From Sedimenticola selenatireducens DSM 17993 (lineage in GTDB: Bacteria > Pseudomonadota > Gammaproteobacteria > Chromatiales > Chromatiaceae): a DNA stretch of 64,000 nucleotides. Below the pieces are notes generated by a model. It made no database searches. It saw only the letters and a program-made list of their open reading frames with translations, and was not told where the DNA came from. The stretch's first letter is position 1. Each line of letters starts with the position of its first letter. The stretch is from NCBI RefSeq assembly GCF_000428045.1, contig NZ_ATZE01000001.1:62265-126264 (forward strand). The letters are read 5' to 3'. The position numbers and the translations under genes were made by a program. This document shows positions 9,119 to 16,260 of the stretch, one piece after another.

Positions 9119-9589
9119 ATGGCTATTAAAACCATAGAGGGTTCACTGACGGTACAGAGCGCACGCTTCTGCCTGGTGGTGGCGCGATTCAACAGTTTTG
9201 TCGTTGAGAGTCTGCTGGATGGGGCGATTGATGCCCTCAAGCGCCATGGCGCCAGTGATGCCGATATCACCATCGTGCGGGTGCCCGGTGCGTTCGAGAT
9301 GCCGCTGGTGCTGGAGAAACTGGCGGCCAAGGGCGGCTATGACGCCATTGTCGCGCTGGGTGCGGTGATTCGTGGTGGTACGCCGCACTTTGATTTTGTC
9401 GCCGGCGAGTGTGTCAAGGGCATGGCCCAGGTGACCCTCAAGCATCAGGTGCCGATCGCCTTTGGCGTATTGACGGTGGATACCATCGAGCAGGCCATCG
9501 AGCGGGCCGGCACCAAGGCCGGCAACAAGGGGGCGGAAGCAGCTATGTCCGCTATCGAGATGGTCAATGTCTTGCGCCAGATCGACTGA
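9119..9589 (+). CDS. ribH: 6,7-dimethyl-8-ribityllumazine synthase
   Basis: RibH condenses the butanone phosphate with the ribitylamino-pyrimidine to lumazine, usually as an icosahedral shell. ATG 9119 is chosen over an upstream TTG; AAGG lies 12 bases before it. Conserved features are [42 protein letters not shown] and [16 protein letters not shown]. At 156 residues it is normal. Its last codons are part of a 15-bp tandem duplication running into nusB. Confidence 0.96.
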   Translation: MAIKTIEGSLTVQSARFCLVVARFNSFVVESLLDGAIDALKRHGASDADITIVRVPGAFEMPLVLEKLAAKGGYDAIVALGAVIRGGTPHFDFVAGECVKGMAQVTLKHQVPIAFGVLTVDTIEQAIERAGTKAGNKGAEAAMSAIEMVNVLRQID

Positions 9590-9610
9590 ATGAGCATCGA
9601 CTGAATGAGC
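9581..9610 (+). repeat. 15-bp perfect tandem duplication at the ribH/nusB junction
   Basis: ATCGACTGAATGAGC occurs twice in immediate succession (9581-9595 and 9596-9610). Each copy holds the ribH stop TGA and a nusB-like start ATGAGC. The first ATG (9590) now opens only M-S-I-D-stop, so translation of nusB must use the second ATG (9605). Confidence 0.95.
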
Positions 9611-10027
9611 AAAAAACGAAGCCAGGCCAGGCATCACGCGGTACAGGCCATCTACCAGTGGCAGGTCGCGGGTCAGGATATCAAGGATATCCGCAATCAG
9701 TTCGTGGCGGATCAGAAGCCGGACAGTTTCGAACTGGCCTACTTCGAGGCCTTGCTGCACGGCGTACCGGCCCATCTGGATGAGCTGGATGAACTGCTGG
9801 GGCCCTATCTTGACCGCTCCATCGAGAGCGTCGATCCGGTCGAGCGGGCGATTCTGCGCCTCGGCGCATTCGAACTGCGCTACCAGTTGGAGGTGCCCTA
9901 CAAGGTGATCATCAACGAGTCGATCGAGCTGTCCAAGGTGTTTGGCGCCGAGCAGGGCCACAAGTATGTCAACGGTGTGCTGGACAAGCTGGCCCGTCAA
10001 CTGCGCAAGGGCGAGCTGAAGAAGTAG
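9605..10027 (+). CDS. nusB: Transcription antitermination factor NusB
   Basis: NusB binds boxA RNA with NusE (S10) to promote antitermination of rRNA operons. The 140-residue all-helical protein shows the typical N-terminus RSQARHHAVQAIYQWQ and the C-terminal segment YKVIINESIELSKVFG ... YVNGVLDKLA. It lies downstream of ribH as in most Gammaproteobacteria. The start is ATG 9605, in the second copy of a tandem duplication. Confidence 0.96.
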   Translation: MSKKRSQARHHAVQAIYQWQVAGQDIKDIRNQFVADQKPDSFELAYFEALLHGVPAHLDELDELLGPYLDRSIESVDPVERAILRLGAFELRYQLEVPYKVIINESIELSKVFGAEQGHKYVNGVLDKLARQLRKGELKK

Positions 10028-10050
10028 CTGGCGCCTATCGCTGCAGGTCC

Positions 10051-10101
10051 GTTTTGGCGGGCATCACCCGCCCTATTGTATAGGGCGCCCTGTGGGCGCC
10101 G
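10051..10101. repeat. Cluster of short palindromes between nusB and thiL
   Basis: Three adjacent dyads are seen: GGCGGG/CCCGCC (10056-10072), CCCTAT/ATAGGG (10071-10085), and two GGGCGCC units around TGT (10083-10100). The make-up resembles dispersed intergenic palindromic repeats. No T-run follows. Confidence 0.5.
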
Positions 10102-10128
10102 ATTGAACACAGGGTACCGCCAAACATC

Positions 10129-11100
10129 ATGCCGGCCTCCGAATTCCAACTGATCGAACGCTACTTCTCCCGTCTCGGCGCGGAGCGGGCGGATGTGCCG
10201 TTGGGGGCGGGAGATGACTGCGCCCTGTTGCAGGTTCCCGAGGGCAAGCTGCTGGCGGTCAGTATCGATACCCTGGTCGAGGGTACCCATTTCCTGCCCG
10301 GCGCCGATGCCGAATCCCTCGGGCACAAGGCACTGGCGGTCAATCTCAGTGACCTGGCGGCGATGGGCGCCGAGCCCGCCTGGGTCACCCTGGCCCTGAC
10401 CCTGCCGAGGGTGGATGAGGCGTGGATCGAGGCGTTTTGTCGTGGTTTCGCCGCGCTGGCCTCCCGCTACCAGGTGCAACTGGTGGGAGGGGATACCACA
10501 CGCGGTCCCCTGAGTATCTCGGTACAGGCGCATGGCTTTGTCGAGCCGGGCCAGGCGTTGCGGCGTGACGCGGCTAAACCGGGTGATCTGATCTATGTGA
10601 CCGGTACCCTGGGTGATGCCGGGCTGGCCCTGCTGGCCGCCAGCGGCCGTTATGACGCAGGGGATCAACGTGTGGTTTTGCAGCGGCGGCTGGATCGGCC
10701 CGAACCCCGTATTGAAGTGGCCCAGGCCCTGCGTGACCTGGCCACAGGAGCGATCGATATCTCTGATGGCCTGCTTTCCGATCTGGGGCATATCTGTGAC
10801 AAGAGCGGCGTTGGCGCGACCATCCGGCAGGCGGCCATTCCCCTCTCCGAACCAGTGGCCGCTTATTTGCAGACCACGGGAGACTGGTCGATACCACTTG
10901 CTGCCGGGGATGATTATGAGCTCTGCCTCATTATCCCGGCCGCCCGTCAGGCGAGGGTAGAGGCGGTTGGGCAGCGACTGGAAGTCCCGTTGAGCCTGAT
11001 CGGCCGAATCGAGGCCGGTAGCGGCATTAGCTGCACCGATGAAGCAGGCAACCCCATTGCCCTCGTCCAGGGAGGATATGACCATTTCAGTGCACCCTGA
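10129..11100 (+). CDS. thiL: Thiamine-monophosphate kinase
   Basis: ThiL phosphorylates thiamine monophosphate to the active diphosphate using ATP. The 323-residue protein has the AIRS/PurM-like fold with GAGDDCALLQ (metal-binding aspartates), SIDTLVEGTHF, AVNLSDLAAMGAEP and LVGGDTTRG. The second half contains ISDGLLSDLGHIC and AGDDYELC, also family hallmarks. The pgpA gene begins within its last codons. Confidence 0.96.
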   Translation: MPASEFQLIERYFSRLGAERADVPLGAGDDCALLQVPEGKLLAVSIDTLVEGTHFLPGADAESLGHKALAVNLSDLAAMGAEPAWVTLALTLPRVDEAWIEAFCRGFAALASRYQVQLVGGDTTRGPLSISVQAHGFVEPGQALRRDAAKPGDLIYVTGTLGDAGLALLAASGRYDAGDQRVVLQRRLDRPEPRIEVAQALRDLATGAIDISDGLLSDLGHICDKSGVGATIRQAAIPLSEPVAAYLQTTGDWSIPLAAGDDYELCLIIPAARQARVEAVGQRLEVPLSLIGRIEAGSGISCTDEAGNPIALVQGGYDHFSAP

Positions 11101-11566
11101 ACTGCGGCCAAACTGGCATAACCCGATCCATCTGCTGGCCTTTGGCCTGGGCTCCGGTGCGGCGCCCAAGGCTCCCGGCACCTTCGGCACACTGGCGGCG
11201 GTACCCCTCTATCTGCTGCTCCAGCCTCTGGCCAATCTGCAGTATCTGGTTTTGGTGCTGCTGCTGTTCCTGCTCGGTATCTGGCTCTGCGGCCGCACCT
11301 CCCGGGATCTGGGAGTACATGACCACGGCGGCATCGTCTGGGATGAGTGGGTCGGCTTTCTGCTCACCATGTGGATGGCGCCCCCGGGCTGGTACTGGTT
11401 GCTGGCGGGGTTCTGCCTGTTCCGCCTGTTCGATATCCTCAAGCCCTGGCCGATCGGCTGGCTCGACCGACGGGTCTCCGGCGGGTTGGGGATTATGCTG
11501 GATGACGTGTTGGCTGGAATCTTTGGTCTTGCCCTCATTCAACTGGCTGCGTATCTGTTAGTCTAG
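11078..11566 (+). CDS. pgpA: Phosphatidylglycerophosphatase A
   Basis: PgpA dephosphorylates phosphatidylglycerol phosphate in the inner membrane. The 162-residue protein has the family motifs GSGAAPKAPGTFGTL and VWDEWVGF, plus three to four hydrophobic helices. ATG 11078 overlaps thiL by 23 bases; GGAGG lies only two bases upstream, so GTG 11090 is an alternative start. It ends the housekeeping block. Confidence 0.93.
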   Translation: MTISVHPELRPNWHNPIHLLAFGLGSGAAPKAPGTFGTLAAVPLYLLLQPLANLQYLVLVLLLFLLGIWLCGRTSRDLGVHDHGGIVWDEWVGFLLTMWMAPPGWYWLLAGFCLFRLFDILKPWPIGWLDRRVSGGLGIMLDDVLAGIFGLALIQLAAYLLV

Positions 11567-11599
11567 GAAAGCAATGCCGGATCTGACGGAGAAAACAGC

Positions 11600-12268
11600 A
11601 TGACCCGCTTACCCTCTAAACGCCACTTCGCCATTTTATTACTCTTTCCGGGTTGCCTGCTTTGGTCGGCGTCAGTGCTGGCCGTGGAGAAAGTCCGGGT
11701 GATGGCCCTGTTTGCCGATAAGGCGATGTTGCAGATCGATGGTAAACAGCGGCTGCTCAGGGCCGGTCAGAAGAGTCCGGAGGGGGTGCTGCTGGTCTCC
11801 GCCGACGCCAACGGGGCGGTAATCGAGGTGAATGGCAAGCGGGATAGTTACAGCCTGGGTTCGCAGGTCGGTGGTCACTTCGCCCAGCGGCATATGGCCG
11901 AGGTGAAAATCTGGGCGGATAATCGCGGCTCCTACAACACCATGGGTAGCATCAACGGCCGCATGGTGGACATGTTGGTGGATACTGGCGCCACCACCAT
12001 TGCCATGAGTGAGGTGGAAGCGAAGCGTCTGGGTATCCCCTACCGCATTCGGGGAGAGAAGACCGGCGTGCGCACTGCTTCCGGTTTTGCCAAGGCCTAT
12101 GCCATCACGCTCGATCAGGTGCAGGTGGGTGAACTGGCGCTGCAACAGGTCGAGGCCGTGGTGGTGGAAGGCAACAGCCCGCACCGGGTACTGCTCGGCA
12201 TGAGTTTTCTCAGCCGGGTGAAGATGGAGCACAAGGGCACCCTGATGGTCCTGCAGAGCAAGTTCTGA
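11600..12268 (+). CDS. Periplasmic retropepsin-like aspartic protease (TIGR02281 family)
   Basis: The 222-residue protein has a signal peptide (HFAILLLFPGCLLWSASVLA). It carries a retroviral-type aspartic protease domain with the catalytic triplet in MLVDTGATTIAMS near residue 125 and the second conserved Gly/hydrophobic segment VLLGMSFLSRVKM near the C-terminus. One active-site motif per chain implies a homodimer. ACGGAG is 9 bases upstream of ATG 11600. Targets of these bacterial clan AA proteins are mostly unknown. It follows pgpA by 33 bases on the same strand and may be co-transcribed. Confidence 0.88.
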   Translation: MTRLPSKRHFAILLLFPGCLLWSASVLAVEKVRVMALFADKAMLQIDGKQRLLRAGQKSPEGVLLVSADANGAVIEVNGKRDSYSLGSQVGGHFAQRHMAEVKIWADNRGSYNTMGSINGRMVDMLVDTGATTIAMSEVEAKRLGIPYRIRGEKTGVRTASGFAKAYAITLDQVQVGELALQQVEAVVVEGNSPHRVLLGMSFLSRVKMEHKGTLMVLQSKF

Positions 12269-12294
12269 TCAGGTCCCCGGCTTGCGTCTGTTCG

Positions 12295-12855
12295 CTAGAA
12301 CGCCCAAATAATTGACAATAGCATTGCCCAGGCGATGACACTGGCGGCCATGATGGTATAGGTGACCGACATTGCCTCCACGTCCTCCCGTATCAGTTTA
12401 AGTCCCTGAAGTCCGTGATAGACCAGGAGACAGGAGGCGGCCAGCGCGGCGAGCGCAATGAGCATGTTGACCACCAGGCTGGGGATCAGCAGTCCCAGGG
12501 CTGAGAGCCAGAGTGGAATCGGTGCCAGGGCGGCCAGCAGGTAGGTGTCATGCAGGCTTATCTCGGGATGGTGGGTGCCGGCAACTTCATGAATCAACCA
12601 GCCCATTACGGCAAAGCTCAACAGTTCTGCCAGAAAGAAGATGGTGGTGATGAACTGCCACGCCTTGTCGCCAAACCCGGGAATGAAGGCATCGCCATAG
12701 TGGGTGCCGGCATAATAGAGCATAACCGGCGGGATCAGTGACATCGGCAGGACGATGAACATGACCAGTGAAACAACTGAGGGTCGGCGGCTGCGCAGTT
12801 CGTCCCATCCCGTGCTGGAGGAGAAAGGGGTCTGAATCAGGTGGGCAAAGTGCAT
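12295..12855 (-). CDS. Yip1-family inner-membrane protein
   Basis: The 186-residue protein has five predicted hydrophobic helices (VSLVMFIVLPMSLIPPVMLY, FITTIFFLAELLSFAVMGWLI, LLAALAPIPLWLSALGLLIP, LIALAALAASCLLVYH, IMAASVIAWAMLLSIIWAF). The layout and the Pro-rich third helix fit the bacterial Yip1 family (E. coli YohC-like). Function is not known. It diverges from a MarR-type gene, with a 17-bp palindrome between them that could control it. Confidence 0.72.
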   Translation of the reverse strand: MHFAHLIQTPFSSSTGWDELRSRRPSVVSLVMFIVLPMSLIPPVMLYYAGTHYGDAFIPGFGDKAWQFITTIFFLAELLSFAVMGWLIHEVAGTHHPEISLHDTYLLAALAPIPLWLSALGLLIPSLVVNMLIALAALAASCLLVYHGLQGLKLIREDVEAMSVTYTIMAASVIAWAMLLSIIWAF

Positions 12856-12875
12856 GGGTCACCTCCGCTGTTTAA

Positions 12876-12892
12876 ATATCATACTATGATAT
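12876..12892. promoter_or_regulatory. Operator-like palindrome between yip1 and marR genes
   Basis: ATATCAT-ACT-ATGATAT is a perfect 7-bp inverted repeat with a 3-base spacer, 21 bases before the Yip1 gene and 42 bases before the MarR gene. AT-rich pseudo-palindromes of 16-20 bp are typical MarR operators, so autoregulation and control of the divergent gene is a reasonable inference. Confidence 0.65.
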
Positions 12893-12933
12893 AAAAAGTA
12901 GTTGTCCTTCAAAAGTGTGTCAAGGGGAGTACC

Positions 12934-13356
12934 TTGGAAATCGGTCCAGCCAGTAGTCTTGATTCGTTGAGCAAGCGGGATTTTGAGCGTCTTTCGCATT
13001 TCCGCTATCGACTGCGCTGTTTTTTGCGCTATAGCGAGGATCTGTGCAGTGAGTATGGCGTGACTTCGTTGCAATATCAGTTGTTGCTGCACCTGAAGGG
13101 TTTTCAGGGGCGGGAGTGGGCGACGGTGGGAGAGTTGGCCGAGCGTCTTCAGGCCAAGCACCACGGCACGGTTGCGCTGGTGGATCGCTGTGAACAGGTG
13201 GGACTGGTGGAGCGCAAGCGGGGCCGCGAGGATCGGCGGCGGATTGAAGTGCATCTGCTGGAAAAGGGGGCTCGACTGGTTGAGTGCATTGCCCAGCGGC
13301 ACCAGCCGGAGTTGCAACTGTTGCGGGAAGAGTTCCGGTTGCCGGGCTGGGAGTGA
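12934..13356 (+). CDS. MarR-family transcriptional regulator
   Basis: The 140-residue winged-helix protein shows the MarR layout: an N-terminal helix, then SLQYQLLLHLKGF, the recognition region TVGELAERLQAKHHGTVALVDRCEQVGLVERKRGREDRRRIEVHLLEKG with the conserved DRR wing, and a C-terminal dimerisation helix. No in-frame ATG is available; TTG 12934 follows AGGGGAG by 4 bases. It diverges from a Yip1-family gene across a palindromic operator candidate. The ligand is unknown. Confidence 0.85.
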   Translation: MEIGPASSLDSLSKRDFERLSHFRYRLRCFLRYSEDLCSEYGVTSLQYQLLLHLKGFQGREWATVGELAERLQAKHHGTVALVDRCEQVGLVERKRGREDRRRIEVHLLEKGARLVECIAQRHQPELQLLREEFRLPGWE

Positions 13357-13403
13357 AGCCGACAGGGCTATTCGAGAGATACCTTCAGGTAAGCTCAGTT
13401 TGT

Positions 13404-14897
13404 CTAATGCGGTTTGTCGGAATCCATTTGCTGTTCACCATGGGTCTGCTTCGACTTCAGCTCGAACAGTGAGGGGATCAGAAACGGATCATCAAAGTGG
13501 CGCCGACCGACAAAGGCGATGGCGTGGCGGCCGACCTGGCGCATGGCCCCCGGTGAGCGAATGCCCATGGGCCAGAGAATAAACCGTTCCGGTCGCGCGC
13601 TGCCCGTCACCAGACCGTGGTCGGAAAACAGGCTGTGATTGCCTGAGTCTGCGGGCAGGGAACGCAGCCGATCATAGGGCTGGCTTTGCATGGTCAGGGT
13701 GTTCTGCCCCGTGCCTGGCGGATAGAGTCGTTCGATGTAGTGGGTGACCGGGGCGATGCGCAATACCGGGGAGCCGAGGGGAGCCGCTTGCGGCACCAGT
13801 GGTGGCTCGGTAAACGGTTGCCGGGTCGGACGCAATTGCAGCCGTGCGGTCGGAAATGCCATGTAGTAACAGCCGCATTGATGGATGCTGTCATACAGCC
13901 AGGGAGTACCGTCCGGCCCGAGTGTCACACGCCAGAGCAGGCCGTCCAGATGCCCGCCATAAATATCACGACTCGGGCGTGCCGGGAACCAGACCAGATA
14001 ATTGAGTTGCAGCAGTATCCGGTCCTGGAAGCGGGTGTAGCTGATCAGCTGATATTCGGTGGCGGTGCGGGTGTCCACCGTGCCGCCGTCCATCCACTTC
14101 ACCGTGCCGATACGGTCGTCGTCGCTGGTCACATCCACCTCCCACACCGGGGCGTGGCGGATAAACAGCCGTCTGGCCCTGTCCTCGCTCAAGATTGGAA
14201 TCCCCAGTGCGTCGTGTCCCCAGTCAGGTAAGGCGCTTTCGACGGGATTCAGTCGCCGTGTGGACCACCGTATGAGTTTACCGGACACGGGTAATTCGGT
14301 CAGCGGCCGCGCATAACGTGATTGCGCGTTGTCATGCCACCGCTGTATGCCCAGTGATACCAATGGCGCCGTTAATGGATAAAGGCCGAATACCCGCCAA
14401 CTCATCACATAATCATTCGCCACCACAGTTGCTGCGCGAAGCCTGCCAATAGATGCCGGATCAAGCAGCAGTGCCTGGCGCAGCCGCTCCCGGCAACGGT
14501 CCAGTTCGGGCAGTTGTGACTGAGCTTTTTGGCGGACAGTGGTATCGGGAAGATTGTTAGTTTCCAGGCGCCGGGTCACCCGGTCCAGGGTGGCCAGGTG
14601 ACCGGTCCATTGCTCCAGTTGACCGATACCAGAGACCTCGTTACGGAAGGAGGCCAGGAAGCGGTTGCTGCGCAGATAGGGAAATCCCGGAATTTGGCTA
14701 ACCCCCTGGTCGCGCCGTCCGGCCTGGTCGATAATCCGGTCACTCTCCACAAACAGTTGCGAGCAGCCGGGATGTAAGGTGTCGACTGAATTCTGAATGG
14801 GTGGTGATGTGCCGCAACCGGCCAGCAGTATTGATAGCAGCAGACCGGTTATGCCGGTAGTGAAGTGGCGACGCGATCGCCCTGAACAGACGCTCAC
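13404..14897 (-). CDS. Large lipoprotein of unknown function
   Basis: The GTG start at 14897 has AGGAGG 4-5 bases upstream. The 497-residue product opens with a lipoprotein signal ending LLAGC (Cys about residue 28). Notable segments are VANDYVMSWRVFGLYPLTAPLVSLG, a Trp/Asp-rich central part (HAPVWEVDVTSDDDRIG), a hydrophobic strand LQLNYLVWFPARPSRDIYGG, and a short Cys pair QCGCYYMAFPTA. The DGxDGxLWRV-type stretch (HLDGLLWRVTLGPDG) is beta-rich. I recognise no named family and no catalytic motif. It is probably an outer- or inner-membrane-anchored periplasmic protein. It stands alone, divergent from thpR. Confidence 0.72.
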   Translation of the reverse strand: MSVCSGRSRRHFTTGITGLLLSILLAGCGTSPPIQNSVDTLHPGCSQLFVESDRIIDQAGRRDQGVSQIPGFPYLRSNRFLASFRNEVSGIGQLEQWTGHLATLDRVTRRLETNNLPDTTVRQKAQSQLPELDRCRERLRQALLLDPASIGRLRAATVVANDYVMSWRVFGLYPLTAPLVSLGIQRWHDNAQSRYARPLTELPVSGKLIRWSTRRLNPVESALPDWGHDALGIPILSEDRARRLFIRHAPVWEVDVTSDDDRIGTVKWMDGGTVDTRTATEYQLISYTRFQDRILLQLNYLVWFPARPSRDIYGGHLDGLLWRVTLGPDGTPWLYDSIHQCGCYYMAFPTARLQLRPTRQPFTEPPLVPQAAPLGSPVLRIAPVTHYIERLYPPGTGQNTLTMQSQPYDRLRSLPADSGNHSLFSDHGLVTGSARPERFILWPMGIRSPGAMRQVGRHAIAFVGRRHFDDPFLIPSLFELKSKQTHGEQQMDSDKPH

Positions 14898-15069
14898 AGA
14901 CCCTCCTGAAGCAATCTATATTGTGGGCAGTGGTGAAAGCCTGTAGCCCAATAGAGAGTGTAGCTGTCGCGCAGTACAATCCTTCAAAATGGGTTATAAA
15001 TCGGCTATACCCGCAGTGCGACAGCGGAGATGTTGGTTGGTCCCCCGATGATACGGAGTCTGTTTTGAT

Positions 15070-15624
15070 GTGAAACGACTTTTTCTGGCGCTGGATATTC
15101 CCGATGTGGTCAAGAATGTCCTGCTGGCCTTTCAGCCCAGGCCGGGTGCCGGGGTACGCCCGGTGAGCAGGGAAGGGCTGCACCTTACCCTCTGCTTTAT
15201 TGGTGTGGCGGATATTGAACAGGTGCACCGGACCGTTTGTGGCCTCCATGCCCGGGAGGTTCCGCTTCAGATCAAGGGGCTGGGGCGATACGGTCACGCC
15301 AAAGGTGGGGTACTCTGGGCGGGAGTGGCACCTTGTGAAGGGCTATTGGCCCTGCAGAGGCGTCTGTCGGTTGCCCTGTTGCAGGCGGATATCCCAGTCG
15401 ATACCAAGCGATTTCGTCCCCACATCACCCTGGCCCGCTACAAGGCGGGCGTGTCTAAATCGAGGATTGAACGGTTCCTGCAGCAGAGCGATTTGCTGGA
15501 ACTTGACCCTGTCCGAATTCTTGAGTTTGTGCTCTTCTCCAGCGATACCCGGCAGGAAGGTGCGGTGTACCGGATAGAGCGCACCTACCCTCTGATCGGT
15601 ATTGGCAGAAACCAGCTCCTCTGA
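15070..15624 (+). CDS. thpR: RNA 2',3'-cyclic phosphodiesterase ThpR (LigT family)
   Basis: ThpR hydrolyses RNA 2',3'-cyclic phosphates and is a 2H phosphoesterase. Both HxT motifs are present, HLTLCFIG near residue 38 and HITLARY near residue 118. The N-terminus (VKRLFLALDIPDVV) and the 184-residue length fit. It starts at GTG 15070. It is divergent from the lipoprotein gene. Confidence 0.92.
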   Translation: MKRLFLALDIPDVVKNVLLAFQPRPGAGVRPVSREGLHLTLCFIGVADIEQVHRTVCGLHAREVPLQIKGLGRYGHAKGGVLWAGVAPCEGLLALQRRLSVALLQADIPVDTKRFRPHITLARYKAGVSKSRIERFLQQSDLLELDPVRILEFVLFSSDTRQEGAVYRIERTYPLIGIGRNQLL

Positions 15625-15915
15625 TCTCCAATCGTGTTCTACACGCGCTTGTATCATCTTGCTCCGTAATTATTTGATCCATGCTCCAGCGATAACCTCG
15701 TGCTCCATGCCCGAAAGCGACAGACACCGTCCAGACCAGAAGGTATTGCTCTGCAAATTAACATTATTGGTGTTATTCGCTTGCTTTCGCGGATAATATT
15801 TTTTCTGGATACGGCCGGGTTAGCTGGGTAGTCAGGTATTTTTATACGGATGTCCTATCCTCACTAGTCAATAGGCTGTTTTTTATGCAGGTATGGATAA
15901 ATAAAGGGAGTAGAT
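15625..15915. other. Intergenic region between thpR and the 60-residue membrane protein
   Basis: No gene is supported here. The stretch is AT-richer than its surroundings and holds the first copy of a roughly 54-bp direct repeat. The small gene's ribosome site AAAGGGAG lies at its end. Confidence 0.6.
15786..15838 (+). repeat. Direct repeat copy 1 flanking the small membrane-protein gene
   Basis: This copy begins TTCGCGGATAATATTTTTT and contains TACGGCCGGGTTAG and GTCAGGTA. It matches 16183-16235 at about 85 percent, with one indel, in the same orientation. Confidence 0.85.
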
Positions 15916-16098
15916 ATGGGGATTGAAGTGAGTGGCCTGTTGGGGCTTTTAGTGCTCATTGCGGACATATGGGCCATTGTAAACGTCTTTCAAAGCCGTG
16001 CGGGCACCGGTAGCAAGGTGCTGTGGGTCGTGTTGATACTGGTGCTGCCGGTCGTTGGCTTTATCCTGTGGTTATTGCTCGGACCAAAATCGACCTGA
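15916..16098 (+). CDS. Small membrane protein with phospholipase D N-terminal (PLDc_N-like) fold
   Basis: The 60-residue product consists of two hydrophobic helices (LLGLLVLIADIWAIVNVFQS and VLWVVLILVLPVVGFILWLLLG) joined by a short basic loop. The second helix ends in the Pro-x-x-G...LLLGP pattern of the PLDc_N domain, which normally anchors cardiolipin synthases but also occurs alone. AAAGGGAG precedes ATG 15916. The gene stands alone between two copies of a direct repeat. Function unknown. Confidence 0.8.
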   Translation: MGIEVSGLLGLLVLIADIWAIVNVFQSRAGTGSKVLWVVLILVLPVVGFILWLLLGPKST

Positions 16099-16182
16099 TG
16101 TTTCCGGCTTCGCGCGGAGAGATCCTTTGCTTAATCTATCCTGATTACTCACCAAACCTGGACTATGGCCGGATAGGTTTCA

Positions 16183-16235
16183 TTCGCGGCTAATATTTTT
16201 CCAGAATACGGCCGGGTTAGGGGGTAATCAGGTAA
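16183..16235 (+). repeat. Direct repeat copy 2 flanking the small membrane-protein gene
   Basis: The copy begins TTCGCGGCTAATATTTTTCC, includes TACGGCCGGGTTAG and ends near ATCAGGTAA, matching 15786-15838. The pair brackets about 340 bp containing only the 60-residue gene. Confidence 0.85.
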
Positions 16236-16260
16236 TCCATAATGGATTCACCCAGCCGGG

